DNA from: Beroe ovata
Taxonomy: Eukaryota > Ctenophora > Nuda > Beroida > Beroidae
Assembly: GCA_946803715.1 (NCBI GenBank)
Contig: CAMPET010000001.1
Span: forward strand, 1,287,845-1,351,844
Length of the DNA: 64,000 bases
Direction of reading: 5' to 3'
Below the pieces are notes generated by a model that saw nothing but the letters and a program-made list of their open reading frames with translations, did not search any database and was not told where the DNA came from. Position numbers and translations under genes: made by a program. Positions 24,607-37,100 of the stretch are shown one piece after another (positions within the stretch are counted from its first letter, which is position 1; each line of letters begins with the position of its first letter).

Positions 24607-25926
24607 ATGTGTACAGGGAACGAAACCACACTCGAAGAGATGCGTCTCTGCATCCTCTCTTCTCACCACTACTACTTCCCCGTGGAGGTATTCTACGGTC
24701 TACTTTCCGTCATCTGCTTCCTCGGCGGAACATTCGGGAACATTGTCGCGTTCTTCTACTTCTTCCACCAGCGTCGTGATAACTCGACCATTATCTATAT
24801 GCCCATAGCACTTGTTGATATCGTGATATCCATCACCCAGCTTCCCGTTGGATTCAGTTATCTCGATCAGAGGAAAGCGGGCATTTTCGGGAATGCCGCG
24901 TTTTGTAACGTGTGGCATTTCGTATGGCAGATCATGTCTCGACAGAGTGTGGCATTGGTAGCAATTCTCAGCATAACCAGGACTCTATCAATCCTCTTCC
25001 CTTTGAAGATACGTATCTCCCGGAATAGTATCATGATTTCCATTGTGTCCACTGCTGTGCTCCAAACATTTACCGGTACCATCATGTACTGGTTTGGTGG
25101 CTCGGGCATCTACATGCCGGGTAACGCTGACTGTAGCCTGGTATCTATCGACCACACCTATTACTACTACCACGTAGTACCAACAATGGTATGGTACTGG
25201 TTACCAGTCTTACCAGTCATAATCAGCTGCTTTGTTTCGTTCAAAGTCCTGAAAAACTCCAAGAAACCATTGTGTAATTGGCAGAAGGTCGAGAAAAAAC
25301 AGAGCCAGGGTCAGCTCAGTTTGAACAAGTCGAAAGATAATGCCACCATGACGATTGTCCTGCTTACAGTTTTGTACGTGGTGTTCAACATTCCGATGTG
25401 TGTGTTCAACATTTTCTGGACTATTGAGGACATGAAGCATGATCCTGAGCAGAGCTATTTCGAGTTTGATACACCCACGTACTATGTCAACAACCTCGTC
25501 TACTGTCTTTGTGTACCGCTCAACTCTCTGGCTAATCCCATCCTGTACTTCTGTAGGATCAAGCGGCTCAGGACTGCACTAATCGTCAAAACCATGGCTC
25601 TGTTTGGCTCGAGCAGCAGCAACAATAACACTAACGGTGGCGTGCCACTTCAGACAATGGTTGGACAACCCCAGCATAGCCCGTTAATGAGAGGCGACAG
25701 TATGAAACAATCGAGTGTATCGAGGAAAGTGTCACGTAATGTGGCTGTCAACAGATCACCAACATCAGCGTCACGTGGCGGGAGTGCGCGGCGCGCAAAC
25801 ATGCACGTGGTAAATAGACAGGGTAGTCTAGCAACGGCCTCGCCCACCTCCCTGAGGAATGGCAGGGCCGGAACTCCCAAAGGTGTTAGGATACAGGAGA
25901 AGAGGCTGAGTGTTCCCCTCTGCTGA
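24607..25926 (+). CDS. Class A (rhodopsin-like) GPCR, single coding exon
   Basis: A seven-helix receptor of 439 residues in one uninterrupted frame. Visible marks are an N-terminal glycosylation sequon (N5), GN at 44-45 in helix 1, D71 in helix 2 (ALVD), C100 at the top of helix 3 with a partner C176 in loop 2, and NPILY at 310-314 in helix 7. The DRY position reads T124-R125-T126. Helix 6 has FNIP where CWxP is usual. The long Ser/Arg-rich tail (about 330-439) offers many phosphorylation sites. A splice acceptor (CATAG, AG at 24594-24595) 11 bases before the ATG suggests an upstream 5' UTR exon. Intronless class A receptors with relaxed DRY motifs are common in cnidarian expansions. The ligand cannot be inferred. 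The gene lies on the strand opposite supervillin. Confidence 0.93.
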   Translation: MCTGNETTLEEMRLCILSSHHYYFPVEVFYGLLSVICFLGGTFGNIVAFFYFFHQRRDNSTIIYMPIALVDIVISITQLPVGFSYLDQRKAGIFGNAAFCNVWHFVWQIMSRQSVALVAILSITRTLSILFPLKIRISRNSIMISIVSTAVLQTFTGTIMYWFGGSGIYMPGNADCSLVSIDHTYYYYHVVPTMVWYWLPVLPVIISCFVSFKVLKNSKKPLCNWQKVEKKQSQGQLSLNKSKDNATMTIVLLTVLYVVFNIPMCVFNIFWTIEDMKHDPEQSYFEFDTPTYYVNNLVYCLCVPLNSLANPILYFCRIKRLRTALIVKTMALFGSSSSNNNTNGGVPLQTMVGQPQHSPLMRGDSMKQSSVSRKVSRNVAVNRSPTSASRGGSARRANMHVVNRQGSLATASPTSLRNGRAGTPKGVRIQEKRLSVPLC

Positions 25927-26900
25927 TCCAATACAATAGATTGACCAACAATACCACTGTTTTTGATAAGCAGACCCCCTTATTCCTTAACGAAGAATGC
26001 TTGAATTGGCGTTATCAGCTGTGTGACCCTACCAGATCTATACTGATCATGCACCTAGGTTTGAGGATTCTTCTATGTTTGATGGTTTAGCTGATGAGTG
26101 TTTCAATTCGCATCCTGTCCATGAAAATAAGTCTGGTCTAAGATTGATGTCCTTGGCGCTTTCTTGGAACTCTTTTAACAATCTCAATGTAACGTAGCTT
26201 TATGTTTATGTATTCAATGATCAGAAATTCGAATTTCATTGTGTCTCAACTGACCAATAACCGAAATTGGAATCATTACCATTGAAATTAATATACCTCA
26301 CCCTAACGTTCCCCCAAATTTTGTTCCATAGACCAGATTACCTCAGATATCAATTTTTATACCTGGACACAGAAGCAGAGAAGCTGTCAACGACAATATG
26401 AAGGTATGCAATTCCTTAGAATCAAAATGACGATCTGAGCAAGTATTCTCGAGCAGGGAGGATATCACAAAGTGTGTGAGACTGGATCAGTAGTAGCTTG
26501 CATGACAATGAGTAAACTCTCTCCCCCCCCCTCCTAGTGGGTCTATAACAATGTCCAGTATAATAGGGGGATGTGTACTCCGAGAGGAAGAGAGAGAAGG
26601 GGGAGAATGGAGAACAGCGGAGAAGAGAATAGTGGGATTGGAGTAGGATGAGGATTATATAGATAGCCGAGATCACAGATGATTATCTCAGTTATGATAA
26701 TATGGGTGAGAGAGTTGACATAATATTTCGTTGCATATTATATTAAACCTCTATTATGTTGGATCTATTTTAAGGTCTACATGATATAATAGATGTGGGT
26801 TCACTAATATAAAGTTAATCACGGGAAAACATGCTTATTAACCGATTCTTTCAAATAACAGAATGCAGGGCGAGATAAAATGTATGCTTATTACACTCAC
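25927..26900. other. GPCR 3' flank / intronic DNA
   Basis: No gene is recognised. The minus-strand frame at 26422-26676 lacks motifs. No clear AATAAA for the GPCR was found in the first few hundred bases. Confidence 0.55.
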
Positions 26901-27524
26901 ATTGAGATAACAGCTCCCTCGAGCTCCAGCACCAGCACCAGCATGGTAACTCTTGGGTCGTGCACGTGCACCCCTCCTCATGCCAGTGGACGATGTCCTG
27001 TCCCTCAACCTCCACATGGATAGCAGAGTGGACGTGTCCATGGGGGGTAGATCAGAATCAAAGTCTATCAGGTAGTCAACATCCTTAGATTCTCGCAACG
27101 GTGTCAATTGTAGTGTCTCAATGCATGTTTGTGGTGTCTCTGTGCCTGTTAGCTTGTTAGAGTCTATGCTTGAGTGTGAGTGAGGGAGTTGGATTGCTGG
27201 AGACTCTCCAGGAGAGGTCAACACCCCATTTTGCCGAGAATCTGACTCCATATTATCGCTTGTCCTTGACACCACTCTTTGCGACGATTCTGACACCACT
27301 ATCTGCGGTGACACCACTTTTTCCTGCACCCCTAACGACGGAGTCCTCTTCCTGGTATTCGCCGCACCTAGTCTGGTGTTTGCTGATGTCGTACGTTGTC
27401 GTGATGGCATGAAGCTGGCTCGACGCTTGATTTTCAGCAGCTCGGGGAACAACTGCATGATAGACTTGTCAAACTTACAGAAGCTGGTCTTGGTCGTCGT
27501 TGATTGAGGCGAGAGCTTCGACAT
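26901..27524 (-). CDS. Unrecognised 208-codon exon, basic then acidic
   Basis: An open minus-strand exon runs from a possible ATG at 27524 to a consensus donor (CTCAAT|GTGAGT) after 26901, leaving in phase 0. It could instead be entered by splicing just upstream (TATTCTAG then A GCT GCT). It encodes a Lys/Arg/Ser-rich start (LLKIKRRASFMPSRQ), a Ser/Thr/Pro-rich middle, an acidic patch (DYLIDFDSDLPPMD) and a basic end. No known domain is seen. By position and strand it could be the N-terminal part of supervillin or a late exon of the large upstream gene; phase evidence does not settle which. Three TGACACCACT motifs lie inside it in frame. Confidence 0.6.
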
Positions 27525-27896
27525 TGCGAGAGCAGCTCTAGAATAATGAGGACCCTTTCTTTTCTTTATCCTAAATAAGTAGTTTCTCACAACACGATGT
27601 GTATGGGAATGTAAGGTAGTTCTAGAAATATGAAAAAAATGATTGTACTGACTCAGAGCAAAATGTCGGGGGTAACTAGAGAGTCGATGTAAACGCAACG
27701 AAAAGTTAACACAACGAAAAGTTAACACGAATTTCGAAGCTCTCAGCCAGATCTTTTCACAACTCTGATTCCGTTAGACACTAAATTTCGGAAAAAAAGA
27801 TTAAGATACAGGCTCAACTTAACCATATTTCGTCACTAAAGCAGTTAGAGATTGCGTGTAGTCATCTTGATCAGGTAGGGAGCACGTGCAGTTTGC

Positions 27897-28121
27897 TCAA
27901 TGTGGACCAATAGCAGTATATACTACCGCGGGTAGGTGTGAACTGTGAAGGAAATCAGCAGGGATGGAATACCTATTGCTCCGGGTAAGATCACAAACAT
28001 GATATGATGACGAAGTCGGGTATGTAGGCTGTGTCGATAGTGAAGTTATATTATGACTTAAATCCAACACGTCATAGCGAGTTTTAGTATTCTGAGAAAT
28101 GTTTTCAAACTCTGGCACACT
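27897..28121 (-). CDS. Candidate terminal exon of the large modular gene
   Basis: The acceptor TTTATCAG is followed by a phase-0 open frame of 74 codons (SVPEFENISQNTKTRY...) to a stop at 27897-27899. Exon 31134-31242 of the large gene leaves in phase 0, so the join is permitted. No motif supports it, and a phase-2 donor inside it could instead feed exon 26901-27524. Confidence 0.3.
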   Translation of the reverse strand, partial: SVPEFENISQNTKTRYDVLDLSHNITSLSTQPTYPTSSSYHVCDLTRSNRYSIPADFLHSSHLPAVVYTAIGPH

Positions 28122-28375
28122 CTGATAAATGATGGACTCACAACGTCTGACAGCTTGGATGAGTAGATAAAAACTAAATTTAAGCAGAAGAATAGCTTAC
28201 TACCTAGTATCATGACGGAATACTTAACTGTGATGGATAAAAACATCAAATGGCTACTCTGCAGAATTCATATATATCATAGCTTGGGAATGATGGAAAT
28301 TAACGATGACAGAAGAATAATAGGAACGAAGACAGGATATACTGGAAGTGCCTAGCGAGCGTGTGTTTGTATGTG

Positions 28376-28500
28376 CGTGTGTGTGTGTGTGTGTNNNNNN
28401 NNNNNNNNNNNNNNNNNNNNNNNNNNNNNNNNNNNNNNNNNNNNNNNNNNNNNNNNNNNNNNNNNNNNNNNNNNNNNNNNNGCGTGCGTGCGTGTGCGTG
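28376..28500. repeat. TG microsatellite spanning an 87-base gap
   Basis: A GT run leads into N at 28395-28481 and continues as GCGTGCGTG. The gap is an unresolved dinucleotide repeat of unknown true length. Confidence 0.95.
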
Positions 28501-31133
28501 TGTATTCCTAGTCGACTATACTTTGATGAATACACTCAGTGAAGAGTGTGTGCGTGATGTACACTACATCATATGTCGAAACCCCATAACTGTGCACCAC
28601 CAGCTCTGCCATGACCGTCAAAGGTGTCAATTGTTATACCACCTAAATTATCCAAAAATATAACACAAAACGGAAAATGATCAACGTTTATTGCCTTATT
28701 TGGTACTGTAATGATCTGAAAAACAAGACCTTATTAGGGTCCATGGCAACAGGTCATACGCCCCCCTTTCCCGTTACATCACGTGGTTTTCAGATCACGT
28801 GATAGCAAGTTCGTGGCAAGATGCATGGGTGGTGTTAAAAGACACACTAGCCACAGATTTTAACACAAAGAGTGAACAACAGGGGAAGTTAAGGAGGAGG
28901 GGTGAGGAGCACGCGCGTCAAAACATACTCCCACACACGCACACTGAGAGTAGCTTCTAGAATCTAGAGGTTTAATTGTGTCATCGATTGAAGTACAGCT
29001 GCTGCTACTTCTGTGTCATATGCATGACAGTATGTTTACTGGAGTTAATATGGGACATCATGTCTGACGTTCAAGGAATATTCGAGAATTACCAAACATG
29101 ATGACAACACTAATTTCTCGACAAGTGACACCACTCATGAATTTCTGCAACACTCCCAATGCTTTTTATTGCAGAAGCCGCAGCAACACTTGACAGTTGA
29201 CACAAATAATTTGCTGAAATCAGTCAATCACTTTCCACTTCTGATTCCACTTTTCCCTGACACCACTACCCTCCGACAGCCTGACACCACTTTTTTCTGA
29301 CACCACTATTCTCAGACACCACTTCGCCCCGACTCACTGCTCCGCCCTGACACCACTCCGCTCTGACACCACTTCGCGCCTGACACCACTCCGCTCTGAC
29401 ACCACTCCGCNGACACCACTTCGCCCTGACACCACTCTGCTCTGACACCACTTCGCCCATGACTCACCACTGCGCGTCGCGACGTCGTGTGGATGTTTGG
29501 AAGACCTAGGTATAGAGCTCAATGAGAAATTTATAGTGGGTAGGAAGAGTGGCGAGAAGAGGCTGCAATGAGATTCTGGAAGAACAGCACAAAGAATTAA
29601 TTAATAAGGACATATCTAATGCACGGGAATGAGGAAATATGGTCTTACAAACCCCCACAAACAAATTTCAAGGATAATGGCAGTCCATGTTCAATGTTCA
29701 TAATTATGCATCATGCAAGATGGTATATGCTAGATTTAGTCGTGATATGTACAGAATTTAGCTGGGTAATTCACCATGCTAAATTCACATAATTGAGGAG
29801 GATAGTATCTCGAAGTGTACTCGAACAGAGATGCTACTTGAAGAACACTGAAGCGCCACTCACTATCGCACTACAATTTCCAAAGAGCATTTGATTGAGC
29901 ATGGCCATCCTCCACAAAGCAATATGTAAAGGGCTGAGATGCACTGTTGCTTGCTTCGTCACCATGACGTGTACTTATATACACGGCAATGCACAAGTTG
30001 ATGGTTTTCCATGACGAACCCTTTTGATTGGATAAAAATGATGAGGCGATCACAGAGTATACTATAATCTGGTTGCACTACAACCTATCGTGGGAGTGGC
30101 AGTTTTTGATTATATTTTGTCATTCAATTATTAGTAATAAGGAAATTTTTCAGTTAATTTATCAGTAACATGTTTTACTTCCATATCTTTTAGTTCAGCG
30201 ACGAGGATGAAAATTTTGGGAAATTTCATTTATTCACTCCGCTCGTCTTGAATCAATCCCCACAGCAATTTCTATCAACTTGACGTCATTGCAATCTCAG
30301 TTCGCACCCATCGCACTAATTCAGTAGAATTAGACATTCTCACAGCAGAGTTAAACATTCACACACAGACAAATTCTCACTTGAGCAGGTATCATGAAAT
30401 TGAATAATCATTATCGTTACAAAGTTTTCATAGAAGTAAAAATATGTACAAAATTAATCATGGAATCAATGACAAAAAGAACTAAAGAACGCTAAGCGAT
30501 ATATTTCAACGGAAAAGTAACGAAAATTCGGCATTCAGCATTCGGCATAGATGATGAATATGCGTCATGATTATGTTTTCGATCATCAATCTGAGAGTCT
30601 ACGGAAAAGGTTATTCATACAGCAGACTTTAAGTTAAAGCAGACTTTAAGTTAAAGGATAGTCAAAAACGGCAATTAAATCCCCTTGTAAGTATGCACAA
30701 TTATTAACAGAGTTTCTGACCTCATTGGGTCACATATTAAAACTATAATTATTGTAAATTACATTTGAACTAATTATATATTAAACGCACACATCAGTAC
30801 TCAGCACATTGTCACTCATTCATACCATTTTAAGCAACTCGCACACACACGCACTTTGAATACACTATAAATTTGAGTTTTTCTGCACACACCCATACAC
30901 ACCATTTTAACACACCACTCGTTTTGCACGCTGATCACTGCCCATTCCTATTTCCCTCCACACTCACTCCCAATTGTACTATGTCTAATCCTAAGAGGGT
31001 AAAGAGGGAGGTTCAAAAGCTGGATGTGGGAATAGGGGGGGGGGAGAGAAGTGGGCAGAGAATAAAATTCAAGGTTATCATAATATCATACAACAATGTT
31101 GAACATCAATTATTACAGCAATCAAATACTCAC
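28500..31133. other. Non-coding stretch between genes
   Basis: No protein gene can be supported. It contains the TGACACCACT array at 29257-29460 and AT-rich DNA at 30.1-30.9 kb. It is either a terminal intron or intergenic DNA downstream of the large gene. Confidence 0.55.
29257..29460. repeat. TGACACCACT tandem array
   Basis: About eleven units of the form TGACACCACTTCGCCC / CTCCGCTC in tandem, with one N at 29411. The protein frames here are repeat artefacts. Confidence 0.9.
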
Positions 31134-34100
31134 GTCTCTGGTTACATCCTGTCTCTGGCCGAGGTTCTTGACCGGATTAGAGGTTGGGGCCCTCCTGGTG
31201 GGGCCTCTGACAGACCTCTTGGAGGCTAGCATATCGGAGGGCCTGATGGTTAGGTGATCATGAGATTACTAGAGCTTATATCGAGTACAATAGCTTGTCA
31301 ATCAAATTATCAATCTATCAAGAAATTCCGGTGGTGATGGACTATCACTGATCAGTCTCATTTGATAACTTTATTCAGAGTTAAAAACTGAATAACTATG
31401 AGTATGTACATGTCAGATATGTGCGCGATATAACGAAGTCAAACTTAAGGCCTGGGCAGCAATTAATGTTGTGATGAGCGTGATTTGGACCGTTGAGAAA
31501 GACTTTAACATTGTGTATGATGCGTCGGCGAGAAAATTTAGCGTACTCATTACAACACATGTACTCATTACAACACATGAGCTACTTATACTACAACAAT
31601 TATTATAACAGCATTTACTATGAAACTATTAGGAATGAATAATACGATGCCCCAACTGGTGTACACTAGCGGCAGCTGTATCACTCTTTACACGTGTTAT
31701 ACAGGGTTGATAAAGACTAGTGTTGCGCTTTGTGGAAGGTTACATTGGAATTGGGATAATAAAAGATAAATCCTCATAGGTTTCGGGTTCAGTGCCCATT
31801 GATCCATATTCAATAGCATGATGTACAATATACACTCAGATGTATAATGTACAATGTACATTGTGTACTCAAATATTGCACAATGTACATCGTAAATTGT
31901 ATACGGTAATGAAACTGCAAAATCATTGATTGAGATGTAACTCTAATGGCATCACAGTGATCTATAGAGCTATGATAGGTCAAGGACCAAGATATTTGAC
32001 AGAATTGCGAAATATAGGTTAAAATCGAATTTGAAAATTCTGTCGGGGACTGTCATTTGATATGATAGATCAAAGCAAGCAATTTGTCATGTTTGAAGCA
32101 AATATTCAAGTAGGTTTTCAATATGGCAAGATGAGAACTTTCATCGAGTAACCACTTCCGAAGGCGGGCAAAAGCCCGTGATAAATGGAATCAATGGAAC
32201 ATCACAGATATAGGTACCAAAATCTAACACCATGCGGGAGATAACAAAAGCGGAAACTATATTATGTGGACAAACTAAATTCCTTCATGGGGCTGAACTT
32301 TTGTCATGTAGGTACAACAGCAGCAATAAGCAAATACAATGTACATTTCTCACACGTCTTTGTGACGAGATTCAATAACATAACCGGCATTGAGCAGGGG
32401 TATGTATAGTACAAGCAATATACGGTGATTGAATTATATCCCACACAAAAATACTGCTGTGACGTCATATTCAAAGATGGGAGATATGAATTTCAGAATT
32501 CTGGAAGCATGAATTTGTCTGCAAGAATAACCAGATTATAGTAAACTGTGTGCCGCAAGACAGCTCGTAACTGAGGATCACTATAATTCAACAAGCTTCA
32601 GAAATCAGAGCATATCTACATTCTTACATTCTACCTATGCATGAGTGAACTCGACTGCAGCCCATCGAGACGCTCATGTGAAGAAACATGTGGAAGGGTT
32701 TAAGACACAGTTATATACATATTATACGAGCTTTGTTGGGATATAACCGACATTATGTATGACAAGCCATATACGGAATAATTGGAAATGGTCAGGGCTG
32801 AGGTTGATGATCATATGGATCATATGTTCATTAGAATGAGTCATGACACGTCATGAAGCTGAAACTGCAATGGGTTCAATTTTGTAAAAAGCAAAAAGCG
32901 ATGTAACAATATTCACGACTATGAAGTAAATGAACGAAATGGGAATCACCGAATTGATTAAAACAGCCTTATGATGATCGCTATTCTGAATTCTTTGTCA
33001 AAAACTTTGTTAAGCTTAGATCAGTTTTATCATAATGAAGGCTATAATACTAGGATCTGATATACAAGCAAATTTTTGGAATGACCATGAAATTTGTCAG
33101 ATGTAATTACCTATTGCAAAATAGTTATATATCTCATCTTACCTGCTGATTTCCATTCCACCGTCATTCTGGTTGCTTCCACCACCGAACTTATTTCCGA
33201 ATCTGCTTCCAATCTTGCCAACTAGGAAACGAGGTTGATAAAGTTGAGTCATGTAGTTATTCATAATAAAACCATGCCAAAAATTGAAAATCTGTAAGTT
33301 GTAAACATTAGCACCTAAATAGATACGCTTGGTCAACTGATTGATAAGGACAGAATATTCTAGTATTATCAATCCAAAGCCCCCCACACCCCCAGATACC
33401 AAATAATAATCCCAAGTTACCTCCGCGTTTAGGGGGAGCTGAGCTTTCCTGTTGAGCGAAGGGGTTCCTGAGTTTGCCAACCTTTTTCTGGACCGGATTG
33501 GCTGCTTCATTACTCTGGGGAGAAATTAGAGGTGTGAAGGTGGGAAAGTTGGAATGGCAGTATCAAATGCTCCTGCAACCAAGCGATGCATGACCCATTG
33601 TCAACACTGGGAGCTGAGTTTCAAGTAATCCTCTTTCAAGAAAACCCGACAAATAAAACATTCAATGGTGCACGAATGAAAAGCATGTGAAAAGTGCACT
33701 TTGTTCATGGAAAAGTGCAAGTGAAACAAATCTTCCACATCCAATGAATAAAGCCGGTGCTTCATAGCCTCTATACTTGGACTCTCTATTAGCAGTTTTC
33801 ACCTTCCATCCTAGCCAGTAGCCGACTGGCTAGGATGGAAGTAGGCAACCATGGGCTCGAGAAACCAGCCGGTCTATGATCCAAAATTCGGCAGTGATAT
33901 AATCCAATCTCAGATGTATGCTGGAGATATGATGAGCAAAGCGGTGGTTATATGGATATATGGTTAAACTGCTTAAATGCTTTTTCCGTGGTAAGAACAC
34001 AGAATCCGCAGCTCTGAAGATATTAAGCACTACTATAATGTATGAAGGTGCCAGGTAGTGCATGTTTACCAGTTTTTGTTTGGCGTCTAATTGTGGAACA

Positions 34101-37100
34101 TCTGATCGTGACTGCTGAAAATATGAGAGATATGGATATGAAAAACAAGAGTATGAATGAACTAATGAATATGAATGCTGATCTATTATAATTGATGAAG
34201 TGACCGTGATACACACATTTCACAATGGTTCATTCCGGATGACAAATAACAAATCAATATGATACTTGACATGAATCAACTGTTACACATCATTGGCTCC
34301 ACACACTCACATTGACATCAAAACATTGACATTACAACATAATTATAAACGGGATATGATCATGATGACAATATATATAATCCCATGATCAGTTTTGGAC
34401 ATCTGATTTCGGTCACACGATGGCTGTGTTTTCATCAGCTCCCCACTTTTGGAAAAACCATTGTTGATCAGCATATAATCTCTGTGTGTTGTTTGGATCA
34501 CCACGGTAAGGTTACCTGGAGGGACTTAAACACAGAACTACCCAACTTCCCGACCTGGCGCAATTGCTTTGCAGCCACCAGTTTGGCTGCAGCGGCATCC
34601 TTGAAAATTTTGCAGAATCACCAAACAAAATTCATGTTCCCGTAATAAAGAATTCCCCACCATATATATATATAATGAGTTTAGAAGAGAGACATATAAA
34701 TATGGTGTAAGAATGATGGTAGGAAAAGGAAAAAATATCTTCTTGTCTTTAAATCCGAGGCAGAAAATGAAAGGTCAAGATGTGACAATAATTGTGGGCT
34801 TAATAAGTTCTTACCATGCTTTACCTACCTGTCGAAATTAGAAATGCATCTTTTAATAAAACATATTTGGTAAGAGCAAAAAGGAAAGAAGAACTGAGCT
34901 AATTAACCATGAAGACATTTGGATAAACAACCTAAACAATCAGAAGTAGGTACTAGGTATCAACTTACCATAACTATCTGGAGTGAAAAAGAGCAAGAGA
35001 GGAGTAAGTTCAAAGAAGAAAGTGACAGTTATCCCCTCAAATTCAGTGATCATCAAACAAGTTGGAAGGATGAAACAAATAACAACCCTATGACAGGAAA
35101 GAAGAACAGAAGAGAAAGTTCAATCAAAAACAACATGTCATAACAAGAACCTCTTCAGTGTAGAGAGAAGCTCTCTTGCCAAGCTTTCCAACCTTCCTTT
35201 CTTCTTTAGGAGGGGCATCCGAGGTGGTGTCCTTGGGATTTCATAGTCAGAAGAGTATACAGATGGGTTAGAGGAAAGTAGGAGAGTATTCATTGCTGTC
35301 TGCATCTTCAGCCAACTAATTTTAATCCACAGAATACCTACCTATACCGTTCTTTGCTAACTTTTAGATGCAGGATAAATGCTAAAAGTTTACAACCAAC
35401 ATGCTGATTGCTGGGTGTTACTGCTTTGTTGTATGCAGGTTCCTTGTCAACTATTCTAAGTAAACTTTCAGACTATAAAAGATATCAAAGCAGTTGTAGG
35501 TCATAAGAGTAGAAAACTACATACCTACTGGCTACTACATAGAAATTCCTTCTGTAATGCTATTTTTATGCTTACATGGCATCATTGAAAAAAGGTTTCG
35601 TGATATCCATACCTTCTCGAAAAAAGGCATCACGCATAAGCCCTGCATTCCCCCAGAGAACATGTGCTTATCTTTGAAGAGAAAGAGAAAGCAAGAAAAA
35701 GATTGTTCTGGGCCAAAAGCAGTCTTGAGTTTCCTTTACCTGGTTCTTCAACCCAATTTTCCCAAGTTTTCCCACTTTCATTTCTTCCTTTTCAACTTCT
35801 TCCTTTTCTGATTTCAACTCAATTTTTCCAAGTTTACCGACTTTCGGTCCTTCTTTTGGAACTGGTTCGGCCTCGGTAGCCTTGGAATATATAAGATATC
35901 CTGATGGTGACCATTCCCACATGGAGTAAAGATAAGATAAGGAAAGGTGACACAAATAGTAGGTATCAAACCAATCACAACATAATATTGACATTTATTA
36001 TCATCGATCAGGTATTGATAATTGTTCAATTCTTCCGACACTAATTTGATCAAATTCTTGTTTTTGACCCAACTGAAAGGTATAAATCGCAAATTATGAC
36101 CCCTAACATGAAGATTCAAACAATGGAAGACACATCTCACAATACCTTGAACTCAAATTCTCCGAGTTTGCCCACAGATCTTTCGTCTTTTTGGAAGGGC
36201 TCCTCAGTCAATTGCTTGGAGGAAAAAAAGGGATAAATAAATGAAAAACAACCTATTTCGAAAACTGCAATATGTGTACAGGGAGAATAAGAAAGACATT
36301 GAAAGACCATGATCAAAGGGACATTACCTGTATCCTATACCGCACTGAATAGTACATACTATTTGGTTGCTGTGGTTATATACCCAGAGAAGAGGTAAGT
36401 AGTTCGAATATGATTGATTGTTGAAATAATTCTAATCAGAATATTAAAATGTGGGTGAATTAACAAAATAAGAAAGCATCAGGAAGCACGAATAAGGATA
36501 AGTAATGGTAAGTAAGGAAGAGTCAAGGACAACAATGTGATAGACACATACAATATAGCACACATAGTGGTGGCACTTTTGAGTCATGCATTGAATTATC
36601 ATAACATTACACCGATGAGAAGCATTGCAAATTCATGACACTTTTCCCTGAACTTGTAATACTATTCCCCAATGTGAGTGTGTCCATAAGGACATTGGAT
36701 CTCAAAACTTCATCATACAGTGTGCCGAAATTTATTCTCCACTACAATAGTCATACAATAGTCATACTTATGCGTCATACAAGTTAGAAAGAAAGAGAGG
36801 GAATGAAATATTTTGAACAGGAAACTATATCAGGAGTAAATTTTGAAACAAGTTTGATAATGTAGCAGTAAGAAACTTATTCTGGCTACTCAGAAACTAA
36901 TTCTGCAAATAGTAGAAGAAGACTCAAGAGTCATAACGCAATGGAAAAACGGATTCTCTAAGTTTAGAAATCAAGTATAAGATCAAAGGTGGAAAGGTGA
37001 CGGTATTCACTAGTGATAAATAACAAGACATGAAAATATGAAAGGGGCGGTACTAACACCACTCACCTTACCCTCAAAATAGAAGATCATGAAAAGATCG

